DNA of 51,278 nucleotides from positions 1-51,278 of the forward strand of contig CALQZC010000003.1 of assembly GCA_943349045.1 (NCBI GenBank), given 5' to 3'. Both the position numbers and the translations under genes were made by a program. Positions 29,433-38,976 of the stretch are shown one piece after another. Source of the stretch: Candidatus Peribacteria bacterium. GTDB taxonomy: Bacteria; Patescibacteriota; Gracilibacteria; UBA1369; UBA12463. How positions within the stretch are numbered: the stretch's first letter is position 1; each line of letters starts with the position of its first letter. Below the pieces are notes generated by a model. That model ran no database searches. It saw only the letters and a list, made by a program, of their open reading frames with translations, and was not told the DNA's origin.

Positions 29433-30320
29433 ATGAAAACACCACACGCGACCCACAAAATGACCCACGCCGAGATCGTCAAAGGCATCAAGGAACTCAC
29501 CATCCAGGGCGCCGAACGAATCGCCATCGCCGCCGTCGATGCGCTTTCCCAGGTGATGGCCGCTACCAAAGATCCGAAGAAAATTCAGAAGGCCTACAAG
29601 GAACTCGTCGAGGCACGAGCCACCGAACCAGCGCTCAGAAATTCTCTGAATTACTGCATGGCGAATTTCAAAAAAGACAAGCACTGCGCAGAAACCGTCA
29701 AAAAACACTTCGAAGATTCTCAGAAAAAAATGGCTGAGTACGGCGCCAAGAAAATTCTCGATGGCATGATCGTTTTCACCCACTGCCACTCATCAACCGT
29801 TGAAAGTATTCTCATCGAGGCACATCGACAGGGTAAGAAATTCACCGTCTACAACACCGAAACCCGCCCACGATATCAGGGACGAAAAACCGCTACCGCC
29901 CTGGCAAAAGCAGGTATAAAAGTCGTCCACATGGTCGACAGCGCCGGCCGCACCGCCATGAAAAAAGCAGACATTTTTCTCTACGGCTGCGACTCACTTT
30001 CCAGTGAAGGAAAAACGATCAATAAAATCGGAACGGAGGCCCTCGCCGAGTTTTGCAACAAGGCACGCATCCCCGTCTACTGCTGCACGAACAGCTGGAA
30101 GTTCAATCCAGAAACGGTCTATGGCTTCGACGAAACTATCGAAGAGCGCGATCCAAAAGAAGTCTGGGAAGACGCGCCAAAGGGCGTCAAAATCTTCAAC
30201 CCAGCCTTCGAGGTCATCTCCCCCGACATCATCACCGGCGTCATCACCGAAATCGGCATCTTCAAACCCGAAAACATGGTGAATCGGATTGCTGTGGTAT
30301 ATCCTTGGTTGGTGAAGTAA
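29433..30320 (+). CDS. Ribose 1,5-bisphosphate isomerase (eIF2B-like family)
   Basis: ATG at 29433; IVFTHCHSSTVESILIEAHRQGKKFTVYNTETRPRYQGRKTA, VVHMVDSAGRTAMKKADIFLYGCDSLSSEGKTINKIGT. Confidence 0.88.
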   Translation: MKTPHATHKMTHAEIVKGIKELTIQGAERIAIAAVDALSQVMAATKDPKKIQKAYKELVEARATEPALRNSLNYCMANFKKDKHCAETVKKHFEDSQKKMAEYGAKKILDGMIVFTHCHSSTVESILIEAHRQGKKFTVYNTETRPRYQGRKTATALAKAGIKVVHMVDSAGRTAMKKADIFLYGCDSLSSEGKTINKIGTEALAEFCNKARIPVYCCTNSWKFNPETVYGFDETIEERDPKEVWEDAPKGVKIFNPAFEVISPDIITGVITEIGIFKPENMVNRIAVVYPWLVK

Positions 30321-30331
30321 AAAGCCTTGAT

Positions 30332-30359
30332 TTGATAGCACGGTTAGACGTGCTACAAT
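30332..30359 (+). promoter_or_regulatory. Promoter with a palindrome in the spacer, upstream of the dCMP deaminase gene
   Basis: TTGATA (30332-30337), 16-nt spacer, TGCTACAAT (TACAAT 30354-30359); inverted repeat TAGCACG-gttaga-CGTGCTA (30336-30355). Confidence 0.5.
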
Positions 30360-30366
30360 ACAGCCG

Positions 30367-30852
30367 ATGATCACCCCTGAAGACAGAAAATTTCTCGAGC
30401 TCCTGGACAAAGAAGAACCGAAGGCTAAGTGTCTGCGTGCCAAAATTAGCGCGCTTTTTGCCCGAAACGGAAAAGTCCTCGTGCAGCACAACAACGACTG
30501 GCACCAAGAGTACAACTGCAGCAAGATTGGCTGCATCCGTAATATCATGAATATTCCATCGGGCCACCAGCGAGAAATCTGCTATGGTGTCTGCGCCGAA
30601 CAGTGGTGTCTCGCCCTGGCAGCCGCCGACGGCATTTCCCTGAAAGGCTCCACCCTCTACGTCACCAAACACCCGTGCCGCATCTGCGCAAGCATGGTCG
30701 CCATCGCCGGCGTCACGCGTGTCGTCTACCAGGAAGGATATCCAATCGTTATGGAACAGTTCGATATTTTCAAATCGAAAGGCATTGAAGTTGAACAGGC
30801 AGAAGTCACCCCATTCAAGGATCCTGAAGCAAGCAAGACCCACAGCATCTAA
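30367..30852 (+). CDS. dCMP/cytidine deaminase family protein (ComEB-like)
   Basis: CAEQWCLALAAADGISLKGSTLYVTKHPCRICASMVAIAGVTRVVYQEGY; zinc-binding PCxxC. Confidence 0.88.
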   Translation: MITPEDRKFLELLDKEEPKAKCLRAKISALFARNGKVLVQHNNDWHQEYNCSKIGCIRNIMNIPSGHQREICYGVCAEQWCLALAAADGISLKGSTLYVTKHPCRICASMVAIAGVTRVVYQEGYPIVMEQFDIFKSKGIEVEQAEVTPFKDPEASKTHSI

Positions 30853-30858
30853 TCACCG

Positions 30859-31863
30859 ATGAAGCTTACCATCAACATTATTTCGGAGACGCCTTTTACG
30901 GTACAGGGACATGGAGTCCATACGGCGTTTGTTGAGGCGGTTGAGGCGTTCAAAAAAATTGGGCTCAATGTGCTCACCAACTCCAACGAACCATGCGATA
31001 TCATGCACGTGCACACAATCGGTCCGTACGCGCTCACTAAAATTCTCAGAAACAGAAAAAAATACAAAAAGCTCGTGATCACCGCACACGTGATTCCGGA
31101 CTCATTCGTCGGAAGCATCGTCGGAAGCAGATACTGGCTCCCGCTGGCACGACGGTATCTGAAGTTCTTTTATGGACTGGCAAATGCCATTATTGCAGTT
31201 TCACCAGATGTAAAAAAAGAGCTGGAAAAGATGCATATCGACAAAAAAATCTTCTTCATCCCGAATAGCGTCAACCCAGAAAAATTCAAACACAGCGATG
31301 AAGACCGTAAAAAAATCCGAACCAAACTCCACCTCAAACCAAAAGAGTTCGTCGTCATGAATACTGGCCAGATCCAGCCAAGAAAAGGGATTGAGAGTTT
31401 CGTTAACACCGCTCACGATTTGCCTGATGTTACCTTCATCTGGATCGGCGGTATGCCGTTCAAAAAACTCGCGGCCGACCACGTCGCCATGGAAAATCTC
31501 ATGAAGAACGCACCGAAAAATGTGATCTTTCCTGGCATCGTCCCGTACGAAGAAATGCCGGCCTACTACAGCGCCGGCGACGTGCTTTTCTTTCCATCGT
31601 ATCAGGAAAATTTTCCATTCAGCATTCTGGAAGCGGCAGCCGCTGGACTTCCCATTATTCTCCGTGACATCGATCTCTACCGTCCGATTTTTGGCGACAA
31701 CTACATAAAAGCAACCGATAGTACATTCACCGACGAAATTATACGACTCAAAAAAGACACACAACATTACAACGAATATAGGACGAAGTCCGGAGGAATC
31801 GCCAAACGCTACGACAGCACCACGACCGCACGAGAACTTCTAGAAATCTACAAAACCCTGTAA
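30859..31863 (+). CDS. Glycosyltransferase family 4 (GT-B fold)
   Basis: MNTGQIQPRKGIESFV, VIFPGIVPYEEMPAYYSAGDVLFFPSYQENFPFSILEAAAAGLPIILRD. Confidence 0.9.
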   Translation: MKLTINIISETPFTVQGHGVHTAFVEAVEAFKKIGLNVLTNSNEPCDIMHVHTIGPYALTKILRNRKKYKKLVITAHVIPDSFVGSIVGSRYWLPLARRYLKFFYGLANAIIAVSPDVKKELEKMHIDKKIFFIPNSVNPEKFKHSDEDRKKIRTKLHLKPKEFVVMNTGQIQPRKGIESFVNTAHDLPDVTFIWIGGMPFKKLAADHVAMENLMKNAPKNVIFPGIVPYEEMPAYYSAGDVLFFPSYQENFPFSILEAAAAGLPIILRDIDLYRPIFGDNYIKATDSTFTDEIIRLKKDTQHYNEYRTKSGGIAKRYDSTTTARELLEIYKTL

Positions 31864-31872
31864 GATACCCGC

Positions 31873-33033
31873 ATGCGCATCGCCATGTTCACCGACGTCT
31901 TTCCCCCTTCTATTAATGGAGTTGCCTCATCGATTCTGCTCCTCAGTAAAGAACTCGTAAAGCGGGGCCACTACGTTAAAATATTCACCCCATCAATAAA
32001 AAAAGGTCGCCTCACCAAGAAAAAACTAGAAGGCATTGAGGTCTCATACTGCAACTCTATCCCAAGTCTCCTCTACCCGGATATTAAGCTCGGACTCCCC
32101 TTTTATCCGAACACGGTCTATCAGCTCATGAAAGACAAGATTGATATCGTGCACTTTCACACGCCACTTTTCATGGGTGCCGCCGGAATTCTCGCCGCAA
32201 AAATGCTCAAAAAACCAATCGTCGGAACCTTCCATACCTACTTTATGGAACCAGAGTATCTCAAAGTTATTGGCCTGAATATGATGGGAAACACCGTTGA
32301 GAAAATGCTCGTCAAGCTCGGCTGGAAGTACGCAAACATGTATTACAACAGTGCCGATCTCGTCACAACCCCAACCGAAGAGACGAGAAAAATGCTCATA
32401 CATTACAAAATCAAACGACCAACACAAACAATCTCCAATGGCATTCGTCCGCCAACGCTTCCTCGCTCAGCGCTAACGCAACACCACACCAGTAAAACAC
32501 TTCTCTATGTCGGACGTCTCAGTAAGGAAAAAAATCTGGATATTCTCGTGAAGGCCTTCGGTCTCGTCCACAAAAAAAAACCGGCCTTTAAACTGATGAT
32601 TGTGGGCGACGGACCGTATGAAAAAAAGTTACGAGCGGTCGTCACCGAGCAGAAACTTGAAAAACAGGTGATCTTCAAAGGAAAAATTCCATTCGAAAAA
32701 CTCCTCAACTCAAATATCTACACGAACGCGGGCATCTTTATCACCGCATCCACCTCAGAAACTCAGGGACTCTCGATCGTGGAGGGCATGTCATACGGAC
32801 TGCCTGTCGTCGGTGTCGCAAAACGCGGTATCGCAGAACTGATCAAGGGAAACGGTCTTCCGTGTAAGACCGCCAACGCCAAAGAGATCGCCCGAAATAT
32901 TCTCACGATTATCAACTCACCCGAGCTCGCCAAAAAAATGTCACTCGAGTCTCTCCACCTCGCCAAAAAATACGCCATCAGCACCGTAACCGCCGAATTT
33001 GAAAAGGCCTACGAGAATCTAATTTTCAGATAG
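31873..33033 (+). CDS. Glycosyltransferase family 4
   Basis: MFTDVFPPSINGVASSILLLSKEL, LLYVGRLSKEKNLDILVKAF, TASTSETQGLSIVEGMSYGLPVVGV. Confidence 0.93.
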   Translation: MRIAMFTDVFPPSINGVASSILLLSKELVKRGHYVKIFTPSIKKGRLTKKKLEGIEVSYCNSIPSLLYPDIKLGLPFYPNTVYQLMKDKIDIVHFHTPLFMGAAGILAAKMLKKPIVGTFHTYFMEPEYLKVIGLNMMGNTVEKMLVKLGWKYANMYYNSADLVTTPTEETRKMLIHYKIKRPTQTISNGIRPPTLPRSALTQHHTSKTLLYVGRLSKEKNLDILVKAFGLVHKKKPAFKLMIVGDGPYEKKLRAVVTEQKLEKQVIFKGKIPFEKLLNSNIYTNAGIFITASTSETQGLSIVEGMSYGLPVVGVAKRGIAELIKGNGLPCKTANAKEIARNILTIINSPELAKKMSLESLHLAKKYAISTVTAEFEKAYENLIFR

Positions 33034-33035
33034 CA

Positions 33036-35072
33036 TTACATCTGTACCTCGTAAATCTTATTCGCGCCAAGAATATGCAACCGGCTCGTACTCTTGTCGA
33101 ATGAAACGTCTCGGATATCTTTCAGGCCATCGATCACAATCTGCTGCATATAGACCAGATGCTCGGTCTTCGGATCCTTATAGTACACAAACACCTTTCC
33201 GCCAGCACTATCGACCACAAACAGTGAGGTCATCTCAGCATCAGTGTAGACACGCGTCGGACCAACCATAGGGGTAAACGGCGCACGATCAATCTGAAGC
33301 GGCTGCTTCACTCCACCATAAAATCGGCTCAAAGAACCGTCACTATTCACCACAAAGACGCTCGAGTCGATCGTCAAGGCGACGCCATTTTTCACATCAC
33401 CTGCCGTTTTGTAACCCTCGGCCGTACCGAACGAGCCACGGCTCTTCACGTAAGGATATCTCCAAATTTGGTCAGATCCAGGATCAAGAATATAAATACG
33501 GCTTCCCCAATCGGTCATCTGGACACCCTTTCGGAATGAGCCTTCCTGCGCAGCCATTGGACGAATTGAACCATTCACAAGTTCATACACCTTACCACTC
33601 TTTGAGAAGAATACGGGGACCTCTTTTTCATCAAAATAGACAGAAGAGATCACGGGATCATTCGCCTCAAACTCGAGAGGTTTTTGAACCTTATCGAGCA
33701 CCACTTCAACCATCTTCTGGGCCTCGTACACGAAGAATCGATCTTTACCAGCAACCATACCAAGCGCATTACTGACGCCACCACTAGAAAGATCCACAAC
33801 CACCTTCGCATCCGAAACACGTCGAATATTATCGAGAAGTTCACGGGTTTTTTGAATTTGAGAAAGAATTTCGAGTGCTTTCGCGCGGTGATGAGATGTA
33901 TTCAGAACCTCTTTCGCCTTCGTTTCAGCAGCATCAAGAATGACGCCCGCTGCCGTCTTATCAGTTAATCCCCTACTCTCGGCGTCACTTACCATCTGTC
34001 GGGACTCCTGAAGTTTCGTATCAAGAGAGAGGAGCTCAGCATTTCGAACCTGACTTCCTCGAACAAACCAGATACCAAGAAGAAGGAGGAGAATAATTCC
34101 CACGAACGCAACAAGAATCTTATCCTTAGTCAAACCCTTATCCTGACTCAGACGATACTGAAATTCAGCACCAAAACGTCGAAGTGGTCCCGTCTTGGAA
34201 AAAAGATCGGCACCTTGAACCTTCTGGACAAGGAGGCCACCATACTTTCGAGCCTGCTGAAAAACTGGGCCAAATATCGCACCCCGCGGCAAGTAGGTCC
34301 GAGACGTATACTTTTTTTCAGCCAATCGACCCACGGGTTCATCATCTAGGGGATCTAATTCATCCTCTGCCAAGGTACTACTCGAGGCCAGCTCAGCAAT
34401 CAGTGCCTCCTCAGTGACGAGGGTTGTCCCAATACCGATGAGGCCAATTCGTCCAAGAATTTCACTCGACAACGCGTCACGAAGATCTGACAACGTACGA
34501 GCCACATTACTCGAGATGACCATACGGGAGAGATCAATTTTGGTAATATACCGAAGCAGACGAGTCGTTGAAAACAGGACAAAGTCCCCGGGCTCGAGCT
34601 CACCATTGGCAATACTCGTAAAAAGATCGCCCTCTTTATTATGGGGATCAGAGAGTCCCTCACTGACGATGCTCACGAAACGCTTCCGTATAAGGTACGC
34701 CTCACTGTCGCCGCACTGGCTCACATAGAGGGCTCCGTGCTCAACCGCTCCGACCACCGCGTGCATCACACCAATGTGCTTATTCAGCTTTCCCTTACGG
34801 AAGTCATGAAGTCGTCGATTGATACCCTTCAAGGCATTTTCAAAGCGCAAATAGCCCTCAAGGGCCATCTCCTCAAAAAAAATCGTTTTAAGCTCCTGAA
34901 AAATCGCCTCTCCGATAACCTCAGCCTCAGAAGCGTTATTTTGAATCTCTAAACAGAGGAAAACCTGACCGGCTGCCCCCCTATTTTCCTGAACTTCGTA
35001 CGTGTAATTCTCGAGAAAGCTTCCTTCATCTCGTCCTACAAAGAGAAATTCATAATTTGCCTTGAGAATCAT
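33036..35072 (-). CDS. PP2C-like domain, TM segment, beta-propeller-like extracellular domain protein
   Basis: N-terminal PP2C-like region (VSQCGDSEAYLIRK...ELEPGDFVLFSTTRL); TM LVAFVGIILLLLLGIWFV; C-terminal repetitive beta-rich sequence. Confidence 0.7.
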   Translation of the reverse strand: MILKANYEFLFVGRDEGSFLENYTYEVQENRGAAGQVFLCLEIQNNASEAEVIGEAIFQELKTIFFEEMALEGYLRFENALKGINRRLHDFRKGKLNKHIGVMHAVVGAVEHGALYVSQCGDSEAYLIRKRFVSIVSEGLSDPHNKEGDLFTSIANGELEPGDFVLFSTTRLLRYITKIDLSRMVISSNVARTLSDLRDALSSEILGRIGLIGIGTTLVTEEALIAELASSSTLAEDELDPLDDEPVGRLAEKKYTSRTYLPRGAIFGPVFQQARKYGGLLVQKVQGADLFSKTGPLRRFGAEFQYRLSQDKGLTKDKILVAFVGIILLLLLGIWFVRGSQVRNAELLSLDTKLQESRQMVSDAESRGLTDKTAAGVILDAAETKAKEVLNTSHHRAKALEILSQIQKTRELLDNIRRVSDAKVVVDLSSGGVSNALGMVAGKDRFFVYEAQKMVEVVLDKVQKPLEFEANDPVISSVYFDEKEVPVFFSKSGKVYELVNGSIRPMAAQEGSFRKGVQMTDWGSRIYILDPGSDQIWRYPYVKSRGSFGTAEGYKTAGDVKNGVALTIDSSVFVVNSDGSLSRFYGGVKQPLQIDRAPFTPMVGPTRVYTDAEMTSLFVVDSAGGKVFVYYKDPKTEHLVYMQQIVIDGLKDIRDVSFDKSTSRLHILGANKIYEVQM

Positions 35073-35183
35073 ACGGAGAAACTATACACAGCCATCCGCA
35101 GTAATTCAACATAATTCGTTGACACTGCCAGAAATCCAAGATAAGCTTACGCCGCATATTCGCAAGCCATAAACTCTTTTATC

Positions 35184-35312
35184 ATGCTGTCTAAACTTAA
35201 AAAGCGAAAACGAGCTCGAACACACGGCTTCTTGAAGCGTTCACGATCAGTAGGTGGCCGAAAGGTCCTCTCTGCTCGACGCGCAAAAGGAAGAAAGCGA
35301 CTTACTGTCTAA
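35184..35312 (+). CDS. rpmH: Ribosomal protein L34 (not in the ORF track)
   Basis: Translation [42 protein letters not shown]; position directly upstream of rnpA. Confidence 0.9.
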   Translation: MLSKLKKRKRARTHGFLKRSRSVGGRKVLSARRAKGRKRLTV

Positions 35313-35313
35313 C

Positions 35314-35655
35314 ATGCTCGCAAAAGACCACCGCCTCAGCAAAAAAGACATTGAGTTACTTTTTAAGCAAGGTGAGGGTTTTCGTACTCCATTTGTCTTC
35401 TTCCGGACCCGACCGACAAATATACCAAGAGCACGCTTCTGTATTATTTTTACGAAAACGGTGAAAATGACGAGCATCGAGCGAAACCGAATACGAAGAC
35501 TGACGTATGGAGTCCTTCAGAAATATCTGGAAAAGTTCAGAACTCATCGGGACTACGCCGTAACGATCACGCCGAAACTCATCGAACAACCTCAAAAGAA
35601 ACGTCGAGAAATTCTCGAACAATCCCTCACTCCATTATTGTCACTCCATGGCTAA
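35314..35655 (+). CDS. rnpA: Ribonuclease P protein component
   Basis: MLAKDHRLSKKDIELLFKQG...ARFCIIFTKTVKMTSIERNRIRRLTYGVL; rpmH-rnpA-yidC context. Confidence 0.85.
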   Translation: MLAKDHRLSKKDIELLFKQGEGFRTPFVFFRTRPTNIPRARFCIIFTKTVKMTSIERNRIRRLTYGVLQKYLEKFRTHRDYAVTITPKLIEQPQKKRREILEQSLTPLLSLHG

Positions 35656-36892
35656 AAAAATCCTCCGCAACGTTCTCACCTTTCTCGCCATCTTTTTGGT
35701 GGTAAACGCCGCCTTCAGCTACTTCGCCGGACCATCTAAGGATACGAGTGGAACAGAGGCGCCGGTAAAAATCGTCATGAGCGATGACGAGTATGGTCGC
35801 GGAGCAAACGTCACCGCATCTCTGGAAAACAACACCGATAAGGACTTCACCATTCCAAACGACTGCCCAAGCGAGCCACTTGAGGTCATGAAGTATACCA
35901 ATAATCAGTGGGGAAAGGTCGAAGCACGACCAGAGGTAACCTGCGACGCAACCGAGAAAACACTCACTGTAAAAGCCAAAAGCAAGCTCGTGATCGACTA
36001 TGCAAACTGGAATCACGCCCTCTTCGGCGAAAACGGACGATATAAAGTAAGTATAAAACTTCCTGCAGCGGCAGGCGTCGAAGACGCCACCGAAAAAACA
36101 GTTGAGTCCCCTGAGTTCACCATCGTCAATCCAAGCATCTGGAGAACACTGTGGACCAGCGTCTTCTACCAGCCTATCTATAACGTACTCGTGTTCCTCA
36201 CCGCGAAAATTCCAGGTCACGACCTCGGGTTTGCCATTATTGCGCTGACGATTCTCATCCGACTTCTTCTCCTCGCACCGTCTCAAAAAGCGCTCAAGTC
36301 ACAGAAAAAAATGCAGGAGCTTCAGCCGAAACTCGAGGCCATCAAGGAAAAGCACAAAGGAAATCAACAGATGATCTCCGTGGAAACCATGGCGCTCTGG
36401 AAAGACAATAAAGTGAATCCATTCGGAAGCTGTCTGCCAATCTTGATTCAGTTCCCGGTATTAATTGCCCTCTTTTATGTGGTGCAGACCGGCCTAAACC
36501 CAGACAACGCCTACCTTCTCTATCCAGGATTCATCAGCGTATCGCTCAGTGATATTCACACGAATTTCTTCGGAATTCTCGAGCTCACGACGAGAAACAC
36601 CATCGTCCTTCCACTTATCGTCGGCCTTTTGCAATTCGTCCAGATGAAGATGACCCTGAAAAAAGCAGCTCCAGGAGCCAAAAAATCAGAAATGGAAATC
36701 GCAAACAGTATGATGATTTACGTCATGCCGGTGATGATCGCGCTCTTCACCGCCTCCGTTCCTGCGGGTGTTGGTCTCTATTGGGCGACCTCGACACTCT
36801 TCGGTATCGGACAACAGGCCTATGTAAACAAACAGACTGGCGGATCTTCAGGTCAAGATAACAACTCCGCAAAGCGCATTATCACGGTCTAA
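35648..36892 (+). CDS. yidC: Membrane protein insertase YidC/Oxa1
   Basis: LGFAIIALTILIRLLLLAPSQKALKSQKKMQELQPKLEAIKEKHKGN; NPFGSCLPILIQFPVLIALFYV. Confidence 0.95.
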   Translation: MAKKILRNVLTFLAIFLVVNAAFSYFAGPSKDTSGTEAPVKIVMSDDEYGRGANVTASLENNTDKDFTIPNDCPSEPLEVMKYTNNQWGKVEARPEVTCDATEKTLTVKAKSKLVIDYANWNHALFGENGRYKVSIKLPAAAGVEDATEKTVESPEFTIVNPSIWRTLWTSVFYQPIYNVLVFLTAKIPGHDLGFAIIALTILIRLLLLAPSQKALKSQKKMQELQPKLEAIKEKHKGNQQMISVETMALWKDNKVNPFGSCLPILIQFPVLIALFYVVQTGLNPDNAYLLYPGFISVSLSDIHTNFFGILELTTRNTIVLPLIVGLLQFVQMKMTLKKAAPGAKKSEMEIANSMMIYVMPVMIALFTASVPAGVGLYWATSTLFGIGQQAYVNKQTGGSSGQDNNSAKRIITV

Positions 36893-36933
36893 AAAACCTG
36901 CTATACTTACACCTACATCTTTATTTACTTCCC

Positions 36934-37443
36934 ATGGAACTCGAACGAATGATTCTGCAGACGCTAGAAGAATTCATGAAGCATCTCGGCATCGAGATGA
37001 CGAATGTCGAACTGACCAAAGAAGAAAACGGAACCTTCCGAGTGAACATCGAGGCAGAAAATGCCAATCAGATTATCGGCCACCACGGTGAAAACCTCAT
37101 CGCCCTTCAGCACGCCGTCAAACTCATCCTGTGGAGACAGATCGACAAAAACGCCGAGACGAAAAAGCTCGCACCAAACGAAGAAAATTTTTCTTTTGTG
37201 CTCGATATAGAAAATTACCGACGACGTCAGGAAGAAAATGTCATCATGATCGCCGAACAAAAAGCCGAGATCGTCCGAAAAACCCGAAAAAATCAGTCAC
37301 TTCCGCCGATGTCACCATACTTCCGACGTCTCATCCACATGCATTTTACCAAGCCTGAGTACCAGGATCTCGAGACCATCAGCCAGGGCGAGGGCGATGT
37401 TCGACAAGTCACCATCCGTTCCAAAGTTCTCATCGAAGAGTAG
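36934..37443 (+). CDS. Jag/KhpB RNA-binding protein (KH + R3H)
   Basis: IIGHHGENLIALQHAVKLI; R3H-like MSPYFRRLIHMHF...ETISQGEGDVRQVTI. Confidence 0.85.
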   Translation: MELERMILQTLEEFMKHLGIEMTNVELTKEENGTFRVNIEAENANQIIGHHGENLIALQHAVKLILWRQIDKNAETKKLAPNEENFSFVLDIENYRRRQEENVIMIAEQKAEIVRKTRKNQSLPPMSPYFRRLIHMHFTKPEYQDLETISQGEGDVRQVTIRSKVLIEE

Positions 37444-37452
37444 TATTTCTCT

Positions 37453-38415
37453 ATGACCACAAACATGGCCCCGAAACCCTGGATGCTCCTCGGCGTTCTC
37501 TTGCTGTCCACCACCATTTCTGCGATCGTTTCTGCAGGAACTCTTCCGGTGGAAGAGGAAAAGAAAGTATTCTTCTCCGATATTACCATCGGCTCTCCGT
37601 ATCTCGTACAACTCAAATATCTTCATACACAAGGCCTGATCGATGGCTACGAAAACGGCATGTTTCAACCAAAAAAACTGATCACTCGCGCCGAAGCCGC
37701 AACGATGCTCGAACGCGCACTCTTGGATGAAGAAACAAAATCTGACACGACCACGAGATTTTCTGATGTTCCACAAGATCACTGGGCACATGAAACCATC
37801 AGTCACATGGCAGAGAAGAAAATTATCAAGGGCTACAAAAATGAGGAATTTAAACCAAACCAAACAATCAACCGAGCCGAGGCGATCAAGATGGTGATTG
37901 TCGCCGAGCAGATAAAAAGTCCAAAACTCACCCTTCCTACCAACAGCAAAAGCTCATTCAAGGATATGAAAGGAACCGAGTGGTTCGCGCCGTACATCGA
38001 GGCAGCAAACAGCCGAACGATGCTCACCTACAGCACCAAAATGCTCATCTATCCTGCAGACCAGGTGACCCGCGGTGAGTTTGCCGATCTGGTCTACCGT
38101 GCGATCCGCACCCGCGAACCCGGCCACTTCTTCGGACGGGGAACCTACTACAGCGATTTCTTCGAAGGACGCGGAACCTCCGCCGGCGAAAAGTATCGCA
38201 AAGACGGCTACACCGCCGCGCACAAGACACTCCCCTTTAACACAAAAATAAAAGTCACCTACCTCCGCAACGAACAATCCGTCACGGTGCGCGTCAACGA
38301 CCGCGGCCCATTCACGCCAAGCATGGACGTCGATCTCACCCGTCGCGCCTTCAGTGACCTCGCCAATCCATCCGAAGGCATTATACCAATTGAATACGAA
38401 ATCGTGACCGAGTAA
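37453..38415 (+). CDS. SLH-domain protein with C-terminal RlpA-like double-psi beta-barrel
   Basis: SLH repeats (LHTQGLIDGYENGMFQPKKLITRAEAATML; HWAHETISHMAEKKIIKGYKNEEFKPNQTINRAEAIKM); RlpA-like GTYYSDFFEGRGTSAGEKY...TVRVNDRGPF...DVDLTRRAFSDL. Confidence 0.9.
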   Translation: MTTNMAPKPWMLLGVLLLSTTISAIVSAGTLPVEEEKKVFFSDITIGSPYLVQLKYLHTQGLIDGYENGMFQPKKLITRAEAATMLERALLDEETKSDTTTRFSDVPQDHWAHETISHMAEKKIIKGYKNEEFKPNQTINRAEAIKMVIVAEQIKSPKLTLPTNSKSSFKDMKGTEWFAPYIEAANSRTMLTYSTKMLIYPADQVTRGEFADLVYRAIRTREPGHFFGRGTYYSDFFEGRGTSAGEKYRKDGYTAAHKTLPFNTKIKVTYLRNEQSVTVRVNDRGPFTPSMDVDLTRRAFSDLANPSEGIIPIEYEIVTE

Positions 38416-38436
38416 ACTTGCCGCATAACCCTCACT

Positions 38437-38784
38437 ATGAACGAAGTTATCCTCCCAAAACGCAACGTCAAGATTCTCAACCGTGAGACTTTTTCGCGAG
38501 CAACCAACAAAACCATCACGATGTTGGTGCTCACCCTCGGTGCGATGATTATTATTCTGAGCGCCGTCTTTATCACGATGACAAGTGCCACTTCCCAAAA
38601 AGGCTACGAACTCAAACAGCTCCAGCTCGCAAACGAACAGCTCCAGCTCACCAGCGAAAAACTCCGCGGCGACGTCACCGAGTCCCGCTCCTTCACGAGC
38701 GTCGAAGAGACCGAAAAGGTCCAGGAAATGTCCCCTCCCGAGTTCAAAAAATATGTCACCAGCAAGAAAAGTGCCAAGAAATAG
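38437..38784 (+). CDS. Single-TM coiled-coil protein (FtsB/FtsL-like topology)
   Basis: TMLVLTLGAMIIILSAVFITMTSA TM followed by heptad-like QLQLANEQLQLTSEKL. Confidence 0.6.
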   Translation: MNEVILPKRNVKILNRETFSRATNKTITMLVLTLGAMIIILSAVFITMTSATSQKGYELKQLQLANEQLQLTSEKLRGDVTESRSFTSVEETEKVQEMSPPEFKKYVTSKKSAKK

Positions 38785-38803
38785 GCGAGAAATGAAGCTA
38801 GAA

Positions 38804-38832
38804 TTGACTTTCAACAACCTTCTGCCTATACT
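38804..38832 (+). promoter_or_regulatory. Promoter for tRNA-Glu
   Basis: TTGACT (38804-38809), 17-nt spacer, TATACT (38827-38832), 25 nt before the tRNA. Confidence 0.65.
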
Positions 38833-38857
38833 TCCCCAGCCTCAATACGCTCATCGT

Positions 38858-38932
38858 GGCGCCATCGTCTAATGGTTAGGACGCTACCCTTTCAAGGTGG
38901 AGATAGGAGTTCAATCCTCCTTGGTGCTACCA
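38858..38932 (+). tRNA. tRNA-Glu (anticodon TTC), CCA encoded
   Basis: GGCGCCATCGTCTAATGGTTAGGACGCTACCCTTTCAAGGTGGAGATAGGAGTTCAATCCTCCTTGGTGCTACCA folds as a cloverleaf; anticodon loop CTTTCAA. Confidence 0.95.
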
Positions 38933-38976
38933 AACACATGAGCGAAAGCGAATGTGCTTGTTCCCGTATTAAAAAT

